Source of the DNA: Melghirimyces algeriensis
GTDB taxonomy: Bacteria > Bacillota > Bacilli > Thermoactinomycetales > DSM-45169
Length of the DNA stretch: 57,479 nt
Reading direction: 5' to 3'
Assembly: GCF_900182565.1 (NCBI RefSeq)
Contig: NZ_FXTI01000015.1
Location: 1-57,479 of the forward strand
The notes under the pieces are model-generated. The model was not told where the DNA came from. It did no database searches and saw nothing but the letters and a program-made list of their open reading frames with translations. Positions 42,872-51,046 of this stretch are shown here, piece by piece; position 1 is the first letter of the stretch; each line of letters starts with the position of its first letter. Both the position numbers and the translations under genes were made by a program.

Positions 42872-44573
42872 AGCGCTGTTTTGGGCATTTCTTCTCCTTC
42901 TGCTGGCGACTGGAGCGGATGTGGCGGGTCCACTTTTGGTAAAAGTGTTTATCGATGACTACCTGACCCCGGCTACCTTTCCGGTTCAGCCGTTGGTTTG
43001 GTTGGGAGGGGGATATTTCGGCCTTCTCATCATCAACGTGGTGATGCAGTATTTTCAGCAGTTCAGTTTTCACCGAATTGCTCTTCGGGTGATTCAGCAA
43101 TTGCGATTGGATGTATTTGGAAAAGTGCAACACTTGGGACTTTCCTTTTTTGACCGAATGCCGGGAGGGGGATTGGTTTCCCGGATCACAAATGATACCG
43201 AGGCAGTAAAAGAGCTGTTTGTCAGTGTACTGTCCACATTTGTGCAAAATATTGTCCTCATTCTGGGGATTTTTGTTTCGCTTTTTCTTTTGGATGTGGA
43301 GTTGGCTGCTTATTGTTTGTTCCTCCTTCCGCTCATCTATGGCTTGATGCTTGCCTATCGCCGTCTCAGCCACCGGGCGTATCAAGAGGTTCGTCGGAAA
43401 CTGAGTGAATTAAATGCCAAGCTGTCTGAGGCCATTCAGGGAATGAATGTGATTCAGGCCTTTCGACAGGAAAAGCGCTTACAGCAGGAGTTTGAAAAAA
43501 CCAATGGGGAACATTACAGAGCGAATCTAAAAACCGTGCACTTAAACGGGATGTTACTTCGTCCTGCCATTGATTTGCTCTATGTATTGACGATTATGGC
43601 CGTTCTTGGGTTTTTTGGGGTAAAAATAGAGGACAGTGCGTTCTCGATCGGGGTGTTGTACGCATTTATCAATCTCTTGGACCGTCTGTTTGAACCGGTG
43701 AACCAGATGATGCAACAATTATCCTTTCTTCAGCAGTCGCTCGTTTCAGCGTCGCGTGTGTTTGAATTATTGGATGAAGAGGAGTTGGCGCCTGCCAAAG
43801 AAGGTAGCGAGACCCCCGAAATTACGGAGGGACGTATTGTTTTCAACCATGTCACCTTTTCCTATGATGGCCGGACGGATGTGTTGAAAGATATTTCTTT
43901 TACTGCTGAACCGGGTCAAACCGTGGCTCTTGTCGGTCATACCGGGAGTGGGAAAACGTCGATCATCAATTTATTGATGCGGTTTTATCCATTGAAACAG
44001 GGAGAAATCACCATTGATGGAGTGCCACTGCAGAAATTTGGCGATCAAGAGTTGCGGAAGAAGGTGGGATTGGTGCTCCAGGACCCCTTTCTGTTTACAG
44101 GGACGGTGGAGGAAAATATCCGACTGCACAATCCGGATCTGACAGAAGAGGATGTCAAGGAAACAGCGAAGTTTGTGCAAGCAGACCCGTTTATTGACCA
44201 ACTGCCTCAAGGTTATCAAGAACCGATTGGGGAGAGAGGAGCTACCTTTTCCAGCGGTCAGCGGCAACTTCTCTCTTTTGCCCGAACCATGGCGCTAAAT
44301 CCCAAAATTTTAGTGTTGGATGAAGCAACGGCAAGTGTAGATACGGAGACGGAAGAGAATATACAGAAATCCTTGTCCAAAATGCGGAAAGGGCGCACCA
44401 CCATAGCGATTGCCCACCGTCTGTCCACGGTACAGGATGCAGATCTGATTCTGGTGCTTCATCAAGGGGAAATTGTGGAGCGGGGAACCCATCAGGAACT
44501 TCTCTCCCGAAAGGGCCTCTACCACAAAATGTACCTTTTGCAGCAAGGGATGGAGAAAGATACAGCTTCGTAG
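42828..44573 (+). CDS. Heterodimeric multidrug ABC transporter, canonical Walker B subunit (BmrD/YheH-like)
   Basis: 581 residues, ATG 42828 inside the end of the partner gene, behind GGAGGGGTGGCTG. TM domain ~15-315; NBD with Walker A VGHTGSGKTS (~370), a signature FSSGQRQ (~475) in place of LSGGQ, and Walker B LVLDEATASVD with the normal Glu. Together with the partner this gives one good and one degenerate ATP site, as known for BmrCD and TM287/288. A terminator follows. Confidence 0.92.
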   Translation: MVMKRLLGYLQPHRKALFWAFLLLLLATGADVAGPLLVKVFIDDYLTPATFPVQPLVWLGGGYFGLLIINVVMQYFQQFSFHRIALRVIQQLRLDVFGKVQHLGLSFFDRMPGGGLVSRITNDTEAVKELFVSVLSTFVQNIVLILGIFVSLFLLDVELAAYCLFLLPLIYGLMLAYRRLSHRAYQEVRRKLSELNAKLSEAIQGMNVIQAFRQEKRLQQEFEKTNGEHYRANLKTVHLNGMLLRPAIDLLYVLTIMAVLGFFGVKIEDSAFSIGVLYAFINLLDRLFEPVNQMMQQLSFLQQSLVSASRVFELLDEEELAPAKEGSETPEITEGRIVFNHVTFSYDGRTDVLKDISFTAEPGQTVALVGHTGSGKTSIINLLMRFYPLKQGEITIDGVPLQKFGDQELRKKVGLVLQDPFLFTGTVEENIRLHNPDLTEEDVKETAKFVQADPFIDQLPQGYQEPIGERGATFSSGQRQLLSFARTMALNPKILVLDEATASVDTETEENIQKSLSKMRKGRTTIAIAHRLSTVQDADLILVLHQGEIVERGTHQELLSRKGLYHKMYLLQQGMEKDTAS

Positions 44574-44580
44574 AGATTTC

Positions 44581-44605
44581 ACCCGCTGTTCAGCGGGTTT
44601 TTTTA
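44581..44605 (+). terminator. Terminator of the ABC exporter operon
   Basis: ACCCGCTG (44581-44588) pairs with CAGCGGGT (44591-44598) across a TT turn, then seven T. Confidence 0.88.
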
Positions 44606-44718
44606 TGAAAAAAGATCCTAGGTCAGTAAGTTTCGGTTATTTCACGGATTTCATGCGCATAGACTCCGACCTATCTATCATATGATGGGGAAGAGATTGG
44701 TTCGAAGGGACGGTGCCT

Positions 44719-45657
44719 ATGGAAAAACGTTCGTGGAGGCAGCCCGTGATCGCCTGGTTCCGCGGGCAAAACCAGTTATGGGTGGAGGGGGAACCTGACC
44801 GCCTCTTCGATTGGGTACACAACAAAGATACGGATTGGGCTAAAACAGAGTGGGATCGATGGGTCCGCAACCGGGAGCAACAGCAGGAGCGCAACATCAA
44901 GCCGATCAAAGGGGAGACGCGGGTTCGGGTCCTTCGGGAGAAAATGTGCAAAGAAGATATAGACATGGAAGTGGCGGTTTATCAACGTTTTCTTTATCGG
45001 ATGTCTACGCAGCTACTGGAACAGGAAGAGGTGAATGGTTATCAAATACGACTGATGGACAGCAAAGATGGATGGTCCATTTCTGAATGTCATCTGGCAG
45101 AAGGAATGGAGTTGGACAGCGGACAGGTATGGACGTATTATCAGCCACCAGAAGAAGGGGATATTTCTAAAAACCACTACAATCGAACCAAGGCAGTGCA
45201 GTATGCAGAAGCATGGTGGAACGGTTTCAATCCGCGGTACGGGAAATTTGAGGATGACTGTACCAACTATATCTCTCAATGTATCCATGCGGGTGGAATT
45301 TCAATGGACTTCGCTCCCCGTCGGGATTGGGGATGGTGGTATCGAGGCAGCAGGGAGAATTGGAGTTACAGTTGGGCTGTGGCACACAGTTTGCAAAACT
45401 ATTTGGCTTCAGGAGGCATTATGAAGGCTCAAAGGGTGGATTCTCCGCAAGATCTGCAACTGGGAGATATCATTTGTTATGACTGGGATGGAGATGGACG
45501 TTGGCAACATAACACAATCGTTACGGCCTTTGACCCGATGGGTATGCCTCTGGTCAATGCCCATACCGTCAGCAGTCGCCATCGATACTGGGATTACCGG
45601 GATTCTCATGCCTGGACACCCAGAGTAAAGTATCGTTTCTATCATCTCCAGGGATAG
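44719..45657 (+). CDS. Amidase-domain (Amidase_6) protein, cytoplasmic-type
   Basis: 312 residues from ATG 44719, preceded by CGAAGGGACGGTGCCT. No signal peptide. The N-terminal ~150 residues contain an acidic/basic domain of unknown kind (residues ~25-150, RDNREQQQERN...). The C-terminal Amidase_6 domain (~155-312) has C181 (DDCTNYISQ) and H264 (WQHNTIV) as likely catalytic residues and many tryptophans (WGWWYRG, WSYSWAVAH). The family cuts cell wall or related amides, but members without a signal peptide may act inside or be released by lysis. A second paralogue lies at 51045-52652. Confidence 0.85.
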   Translation: MEKRSWRQPVIAWFRGQNQLWVEGEPDRLFDWVHNKDTDWAKTEWDRWVRNREQQQERNIKPIKGETRVRVLREKMCKEDIDMEVAVYQRFLYRMSTQLLEQEEVNGYQIRLMDSKDGWSISECHLAEGMELDSGQVWTYYQPPEEGDISKNHYNRTKAVQYAEAWWNGFNPRYGKFEDDCTNYISQCIHAGGISMDFAPRRDWGWWYRGSRENWSYSWAVAHSLQNYLASGGIMKAQRVDSPQDLQLGDIICYDWDGDGRWQHNTIVTAFDPMGMPLVNAHTVSSRHRYWDYRDSHAWTPRVKYRFYHLQG

Positions 45658-45669
45658 CAAAGCCGTATG

Positions 45670-45708
45670 CCCTTTAAGCAAGTTTTCATTGTTGCTTGAG
45701 GGGTTTTA
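45670..45708 (+). terminator. Terminator after the Amidase_6 gene
   Basis: CCCTTTAAGCAA (45670-45681) pairs with TTGCTTGAGGGG (45692-45703), with two G-U pairs, then TTTT. Confidence 0.75.
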
Positions 45709-45778
45709 AATTTGGAATATTATACCTGACTTCTGTTTATGCTAAGGGAGTGATCATAACAGAAAAAGGTGAGAGAGA

Positions 45779-47134
45779 TTGGATGAATTGACGATAGCTC
45801 GATCATTGTTTGGCAGTTCGCTTGCTTTTCACATCATATTTGCCACATTGGGTGTAGGATTACCCTTTATGATTCTGATTTCGGAAATTATCTATCAGGT
45901 TACCGGTGACCGGGATTACACATTGATGGCGAAGCGGTGGACGAAAGCTCAAGCGATTTTATTAGGAGTGGCCATTCCTTCGGGAACGATCGTGGGGGTG
46001 CAATTATCCCTTCTATGGCCCCGGTTTATGGAAGTGGTGGGAGAGGTGATTGCTCTCCCTTTCCAGATTGAGTTGTTTGCCTTTTTCATAGAGGCACTCT
46101 TTATGTCCATCTATGTATATGCAGCCGATCGGTTGTCACCCGTCAGTCGGATCGCCAGTGTTTTTTTGGTTGCTCTGGGTGGTGGTGCGTCCGCTGTTCT
46201 TATCACTTCTGCCAATGCTTGGATGAATACTCCGACAGGGTTTGAAACCAGTGATGGTCAAATCACAAATGTACAACCCATGCAAGCTTTTTTCAATCCA
46301 AGCTTTCCTTCGGCCGCGCTCCATGTATTAGTCTCTGCTTGGATGACAGGTGCATTTGTTATTGCCGGTCTGGCAGCGTGGCGGCTGTTGCGACGTAAAC
46401 AGGGCTATCGGGAGGTTCGCTACCATCAAAAAGCGTTAATGATGTCCCTGGCGGTCGGGGGAATCATGTCTTTGGCGACTGCTTGGAATGGACATGCTGC
46501 GGGGCAGGTTTTGTACGAATACCAACCGGAGAAGTTGGCGGCCGCAGAAGGGCATTTTGAGACACAAGCCTATGCTCCGTTAGCGTTGGGTGGAGTGGTG
46601 GATTTGGAGAAGGGGGAATTGGTGGGAGCCATCAAGATTCCCTGGATGCTCAGTTTTCTTGCTGACAATCGGTTTGATGCGGTGGTGAAGGGGCTAAACG
46701 ATTTTCCGAGGGAAAATTGGCCGCCTTTTTATGTTCATACATTGTTTAATCTGATGGTTGGGATCGGAACACTGTTGATGATTCTGTCGCTTGTTTCATG
46801 GATCATCAAATGGAGACGACGACACAGGGAAGCACTCCCCCGATGGCTGTTGTGGATCTTGTCCTCTACAGGCATTTTGTCCATGCTGGCCATTGAATTT
46901 GGATGGATTTTCACCTGTAGTGGCAGGCAACCCTGGACTGTTTACCATTATCAGCGAACAGCTGAGTCCGTCACCCGTGCAACTGGACTGGGGTTGTGGT
47001 TTGTTCTATTTATCTCCCTTTATATCCTGCTTTTTATTGGGACCATCCTTGTGATGCGTTCCTACTTCAAACGGCATCCGTTGCAGGATGAATGGAAACA
47101 GATTCAGGCACATCCGACAGAAAGGAGATGGTGA
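45779..47134 (+). CDS. cydA: Cytochrome bd-type quinol oxidase subunit I
   Basis: 451 residues from TTG 45779 behind AAAGGTGAGAGAGA. Nine hydrophobic segments. The N-terminal heme ligand region LAFHIIFATLGVG, the quinone loop (QPEKLAAAEGHFET, short Q-loop type as in CIO/YthA), and the conserved GRQPW at ~380 are visible. It oxidises quinol and reduces O2 with high affinity. Length and short Q-loop favour the YthA/CioA type rather than E. coli CydA. Forms an operon with subunit II. Confidence 0.93.
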   Translation: MDELTIARSLFGSSLAFHIIFATLGVGLPFMILISEIIYQVTGDRDYTLMAKRWTKAQAILLGVAIPSGTIVGVQLSLLWPRFMEVVGEVIALPFQIELFAFFIEALFMSIYVYAADRLSPVSRIASVFLVALGGGASAVLITSANAWMNTPTGFETSDGQITNVQPMQAFFNPSFPSAALHVLVSAWMTGAFVIAGLAAWRLLRRKQGYREVRYHQKALMMSLAVGGIMSLATAWNGHAAGQVLYEYQPEKLAAAEGHFETQAYAPLALGGVVDLEKGELVGAIKIPWMLSFLADNRFDAVVKGLNDFPRENWPPFYVHTLFNLMVGIGTLLMILSLVSWIIKWRRRHREALPRWLLWILSSTGILSMLAIEFGWIFTCSGRQPWTVYHYQRTAESVTRATGLGLWFVLFISLYILLFIGTILVMRSYFKRHPLQDEWKQIQAHPTERRW

Positions 47135-47137
47135 GGG

Positions 47138-48163
47138 ATGAATGACCCCCTGTTGGCCATTTCTCTCGTTTGGCTGTTTGTTTTTATATACGCCATATTG
47201 GGTTCAGTCGATTTCGGGGCAGGATTTTGGAGCATGTTTTATACACGGAAAAGAGATACACAGGCCGGTTCCATTGCCAACCGTTTTCTTTCTCCGACCT
47301 GGGAAGTGACCAATGTCTTCCTTGTATTACTGGTTGTCAGTCTGGTCGGTTTCTTTCCAGCGGCTATTTACACCTTTGGAATGGCTTTGCTGATTCCTGG
47401 AAGTTTGGTCCTGATTTTGCTGACCATTCGAAGTGCCTTCATGGTATTTCACTATTCTGTACAGCGGTTTAGGGATACGCTGGATCTGGTGTCAGGTGTG
47501 ACAGGTGTGCTGATCCCGGCTCTTTTGGTAAGTATCCTGCCCATCTTGGCGGGTGGATTCATTGATCCCGATACCCATATGCTACAGGTGGGAAAATTGT
47601 TTACCAGTCCGGTTACATATGCTTATTTGGCATTTGGACTGGCAAGCGAACTGTTTCTTTCCGCCACTTTTCTTGCCGACTATTCCAGAGAAGCAGATGA
47701 TGAGTCCACCTATCAGGTTTTTCGAAAACATGCGGTACGGTTGGGCCCCTTTACACTGTTAACCGCTGTGCTCACCACTTTGCTGATGGGACAGGAAGCT
47801 GTGTGGCTCCGAGAACATCTCTTGGATCAGCGTTTGTGGTTTATTCTTTCGTCTCTCTGTTTTTTTATCGGTTACCTGTCCCTTTTTTGGAGGCCAAGAG
47901 ATGGGAACAAGGCCCGTGGGATTCCCAGATTAGCGTTTACACTGTTTATCGCTCAATACGCTTTGGCATCCTTTGCCTATGGAAGAGCCCATCTTCCGTA
48001 TTTGGTTTACCCTTACCTAACCGTAGAAGGAAGTATAACCAATCCGGAGATGCTTCGCTATTTGCTCATCTCCTTTATGATCGGTATGGCCATTCTCGTA
48101 CCCGGATTCTATTATTTTTGGCGGTTGTTTTTGAAAGATAAGCGGTATCTGCATCAGCAGTAG
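47138..48163 (+). CDS. cydB: Cytochrome bd-type quinol oxidase subunit II
   Basis: 341 residues, 3 bases after subunit I. Eight or nine membrane segments; begins LAISLVWLFVFIYAILG and contains a WEVTNVFLVLL segment after RFLSPT, as in CydB/YthB proteins. It stabilises the heme centres of subunit I. Its stop touches the hairpin at 48163-48187. Confidence 0.92.
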   Translation: MNDPLLAISLVWLFVFIYAILGSVDFGAGFWSMFYTRKRDTQAGSIANRFLSPTWEVTNVFLVLLVVSLVGFFPAAIYTFGMALLIPGSLVLILLTIRSAFMVFHYSVQRFRDTLDLVSGVTGVLIPALLVSILPILAGGFIDPDTHMLQVGKLFTSPVTYAYLAFGLASELFLSATFLADYSREADDESTYQVFRKHAVRLGPFTLLTAVLTTLLMGQEAVWLREHLLDQRLWFILSSLCFFIGYLSLFWRPRDGNKARGIPRLAFTLFIAQYALASFAYGRAHLPYLVYPYLTVEGSITNPEMLRYLLISFMIGMAILVPGFYYFWRLFLKDKRYLHQQ

Positions 48164-48187
48164 AGCCCATAAAACGTTTATGGGCTC
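48163..48187. terminator. Bidirectional hairpin between cydB and the DinB-like gene
   Basis: GAGCCCATAAA (48163-48173) pairs perfectly with TTTATGGGCTC (48177-48187), with a 3-base loop. No long T-run on either side, but it lies between convergent genes. Confidence 0.65.
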
Positions 48188-48196
48188 CAGTAAGAG

Positions 48197-48670
48197 TCAG
48201 GAAAGGCCAAGGATTTGGTCCAACTCTTTTTTTTGACGCAGATGATGGCGAAAATGCATTTCTCCCAGTTGGAACCACTCTTGTACATTTAAGGCGCCAA
48301 ACCTGGGGTGTGCTACTTTGCCAGTGTGTGGGGTGGATGAAATTCTATCTATTTTCTCGTTTGCCTGTTCCAGGACTTTTTTCAGTCCGGAAACTAACTC
48401 TTCTTTGCTTTCCGGTTGAGCTGGAGTAAAGTCAGGAACGAGTCTGTCTGAAAGTTTAATTTTTATGGGAGGAAAGCTTCCGTTTTGGAAGACGCGAACT
48501 CCCGCCTCTGTCTTTTCTTCTTCACACTCGGCTTCATTGCTTAAACACTGGTTAATCGCCGGAAATTGCATGTTTAAAGAAATTTGAATCAAATGGTTGT
48601 ACATTTGTCCCAGTGACCATTGATCGGGGTGTGGTTTGTATTGCAATTGCTCCAAAGTATAATGTTTCAA
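48197..48670 (-). CDS. DinB-like (DinB_2) protein, start region frameshifted
   Basis: The 157 residues from TTG 48670 read as a DinB/YfiT-type four-helix protein: HPDQWSLGQMYNHLIQIS, RFGALNVQEWFQLGEMHFRHHLRQ with metal-ligand-type histidines near the C-terminus. The same frame stays open upstream for 23 codons (WKITEIYDTAEKWEQIIQ), which fits the family N-terminus, but no start codon precedes it. A perfect start (GAAAGGAGTTG, ATG 48740) is one base out of frame and stops after 7 codons. So the gene was probably 48197-48740 and has a one-base insertion at codon 2. It may be inactive. Confidence 0.65.
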   Translation of the reverse strand: MKHYTLEQLQYKPHPDQWSLGQMYNHLIQISLNMQFPAINQCLSNEAECEEEKTEAGVRVFQNGSFPPIKIKLSDRLVPDFTPAQPESKEELVSGLKKVLEQANEKIDRISSTPHTGKVAHPRFGALNVQEWFQLGEMHFRHHLRQKKELDQILGLS

Positions 48671-48801
48671 TTCATTTAAATAGTATTGAATGATTTGCTC
48701 CCATTTCTCTGCGGTATCATAAATTTCTGTAATTTTCCATCAACTCCTTTCTCTTTCGATATTTTCACTAAGCTTCTTCGCTTAAAAGGACCGTCTGCTG
48801 T

Positions 48802-49659
48802 TCAAGGCTGATGCGATTCCATTCTTTCAACGACCAATCCGAGGAGTCCGGGACCAGTATGGACGACTAGAGCAGGACTGATGGCACTTACATAGAGCTC
48901 ACAGACATTTTCCAGACCCTTCAAACGATCTTTTAAGGCTTCAGCTTCCTTCTCTGCCTGGCCTTGCAGAACGGCGATTCGGACTTTAGAGGACTGAATC
49001 TGTTCAAGTACCGGTTCCATCAGCTTTTTGATCGCCTGTTTCTTGCCACGGGCCAAGCTTAGCGGATAGTATTTCCCTTCCTGATCAATGGATATAATCG
49101 GTTTCAGGTTGAGAATGGACCCCAGAGAGGCTGCAACCTTACCAATTCGCCCACCTTTTTTCAAATACTCCAGGGTGTCAACAATAAAATAACCCTTGAT
49201 TTTTTTCTTAACCTGCTCCACCCGATTTAGGATATCAGCGTAGTCCCATTGCTTCTGAATTAAGCGAGCGGCTTCCAGAACAAGGAATCCCAGCACCCAA
49301 GAAAGGCCTTTGGAGTCGATGACATCCACTTTCATTCCTTCATATTCTTTGGCAATCCGGAGAAAACTGTGATATGTTCCGCTTAATCCTGAAGAGAGAG
49401 AGATAACCAGACAGTGCGTATATCCTTCTTCTTTCAACTGATCAAATGTATCCAACATATCCTGGGGAGTGGGCATCGAGGTTGTGGGAATTTCATCTTC
49501 AAGGCGGTTATAAACGTCATTAGGGGAGATATCGATCGCATCCCGGTATTCCCTTTCGTTATATATAATTCGAAGGGGAACCGCCCGAATGTTCCAACGC
49601 TCCAACAGATCGATAGGCAAATCACAGGAACTGTCTGTTACCAAAGCAATTTTTGTCAT
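48802..49659 (-). CDS. DegV family lipid-binding protein
   Basis: 285 residues from ATG 49659, behind AAGGGGGGACAATT. Seen: LVTDSSCDLPIDLLERWNI (~6-24), TSMPTPQDMLDTF (~58-70), LVISLSSGLSGTYHSF (~88-103), LEYLKKGGRIGKVAASLGSILNLKPII spread over ~160-190. DegV/FakB proteins bind a fatty acid; FakB-type ones deliver it to FakA kinase. FakA partner not seen here. Confidence 0.93.
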   Translation of the reverse strand: MTKIALVTDSSCDLPIDLLERWNIRAVPLRIIYNEREYRDAIDISPNDVYNRLEDEIPTTSMPTPQDMLDTFDQLKEEGYTHCLVISLSSGLSGTYHSFLRIAKEYEGMKVDVIDSKGLSWVLGFLVLEAARLIQKQWDYADILNRVEQVKKKIKGYFIVDTLEYLKKGGRIGKVAASLGSILNLKPIISIDQEGKYYPLSLARGKKQAIKKLMEPVLEQIQSSKVRIAVLQGQAEKEAEALKDRLKGLENVCELYVSAISPALVVHTGPGLLGLVVERMESHQP

Positions 49660-49798
49660 AATTGTCCCCCCTTGTTTCATTACCAGTATACGTGTAGCGG
49701 TTCATTGGAAACAACATAAAAATCAAATAAAAAAAATGGGAATCTCTATTGATTTTCGTTAAAATGATTAAAGGAATCAATCGGAAAGGAATGGGTCG

Positions 49799-50263
49799 AT
49801 GTCGTTTCATATCTGTCTGGTAGAACCGGAAATCCCAAATAATACAGGAAATATAGCACGAACCTGTGCCGTCACGGGTTCAGTGCTTCATTTGATCCGA
49901 CCTCTCGGTTTTTCTGTTGAAGATAAATATCTCAAGCGGGCGGGAATGGATTATTGGAATCAAGTAGATGTTCGCTACTATGATTCTTTTGATGAATTTG
50001 TGCAGTCACTGCCCGGAAACCGGTTTTTTTGTGCGACGACAAAAGCAAAGACATGTTATAGCCATATGAATTACCGGGAAGGAGATGTATTTGTTTTTGG
50101 AAAGGAATCAAAAGGGCTGCCGGATGAAATCTTGGAAGCCTATCAGGATACCTGTATCCGGGTTCCGATGCGTCCGGTGGTTCGGTCGCACAACCTAGGA
50201 AATTCCGTAGCGATTATCTTATATGAGGCACTTCGGCAAACGCATTTTCCCGGTTTGAATTGA
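49799..50263 (+). CDS. trmL: tRNA (cytidine/uridine-34) 2'-O-methyltransferase
   Basis: 154 residues. SPOUT fold: LVEPEIPNNTGNIARTCAVTG (residues ~6-26), VFVFGKESKGLPDEIL (~93-108), IRVPMRPVVRSHNLGNSVAIILYEALRQ (the knot region, ~120-147). The usual SLNLSNS is here SHNLGNS, a small variant. It modifies the wobble position of tRNA-Leu. Start ATG 49799 with GGAAAGGAATGGG upstream. Confidence 0.92.
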   Translation: MSFHICLVEPEIPNNTGNIARTCAVTGSVLHLIRPLGFSVEDKYLKRAGMDYWNQVDVRYYDSFDEFVQSLPGNRFFCATTKAKTCYSHMNYREGDVFVFGKESKGLPDEILEAYQDTCIRVPMRPVVRSHNLGNSVAIILYEALRQTHFPGLN

Positions 50264-50285
50264 GAATAGAAGGGGCGACAAATGG

Positions 50286-51005
50286 ATGAAAGTTTGTTGT
50301 TTTGATCTGGATGGGACGTTGTTACCAATGGATACGGAATCATTTATCAGAGAATATATTAACGCGCTGTCTTTGTATATGGGAGATATCTTTCCATCGG
50401 ATCAACTGCTTCCATTGATTTGGGATGCAACCAAAACGATGATTGAAAATCAGGATGAGACGTTAACCAATGAACAGGTGTTTCAACAGCGGTTTTTGAG
50501 TCTGTCCGGTATGAAAAAAGAAGAAATTTGGCCCCATTTTGACAAATTTTACAGAGAACAGTTTCCAACCCTGAAAAAATATATTCAACCCTCCCCCATT
50601 TCCCGACAAATCATACAGGCTGCTCTAGATCGGGGTTATCGGGTAGCAGTTGCCACCAATCCGGTGTTTCCCAGAATGGCGATCTTGGAACGGATGCGTT
50701 GGGCGCAGGTGGAAGACTTAGTCGAATGGGTATCTGTCTATGAAGAATCCTATCTTTGTAAACCCAATCCGGGATATTTTCTGGAAGTAGCTCAGAAGAT
50801 GGAGGTTTCCCCTGAAGACTGTGTTATGATTGGGAATGATGTACAGGAGGATCTGGTGGCAGGTACTGTCGGCATGAAAACCTACCTTGTAACCGACTGT
50901 CTGATTGACCGGGGAAATCCTGTATACAAGCCGGATCAAAGTGGATCGTTGGAGCAACTTTATAAGGATATACAGGAAGGAAACGGAATGTTTCTCCATT
51001 CATAA
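50286..51005 (+). CDS. HAD family hydrolase
   Basis: 239 residues, ATG after GAAGGGGCGACAA. Motif I CFDLDGTLLPMD (~4-15), motif II VAVATNPVF (~124), motif III/IV with CKPNPGYF (~160) and MIGNDVQEDLVAGTVGM (~182). The long insert at ~18-110 is a helical cap (C1-type). Likely a phosphatase for a small substrate. Convergent with the secreted amidase gene. Confidence 0.88.
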   Translation: MKVCCFDLDGTLLPMDTESFIREYINALSLYMGDIFPSDQLLPLIWDATKTMIENQDETLTNEQVFQQRFLSLSGMKKEEIWPHFDKFYREQFPTLKKYIQPSPISRQIIQAALDRGYRVAVATNPVFPRMAILERMRWAQVEDLVEWVSVYEESYLCKPNPGYFLEVAQKMEVSPEDCVMIGNDVQEDLVAGTVGMKTYLVTDCLIDRGNPVYKPDQSGSLEQLYKDIQEGNGMFLHS

Positions 51006-51011
51006 ACGATG

Positions 51012-51046
51012 AAAAGCCTCCTGCTTTAAACAGGAGGCTTTTGCTT
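51012..51046. terminator. Bidirectional terminator
   Basis: AAAAGCCTCCTG (51012-51023) pairs perfectly with CAGGAGGCTTTT (51031-51042), with A-run and T-run on the two sides. It serves the HAD gene (plus) and the amidase gene (minus). Confidence 0.9.

Noticed and set aside
42528..43385. Minus-strand 285-codon ORF
   Set aside because: Antisense to both ABC exporter genes; no ribosome site and no recognisable protein pattern.
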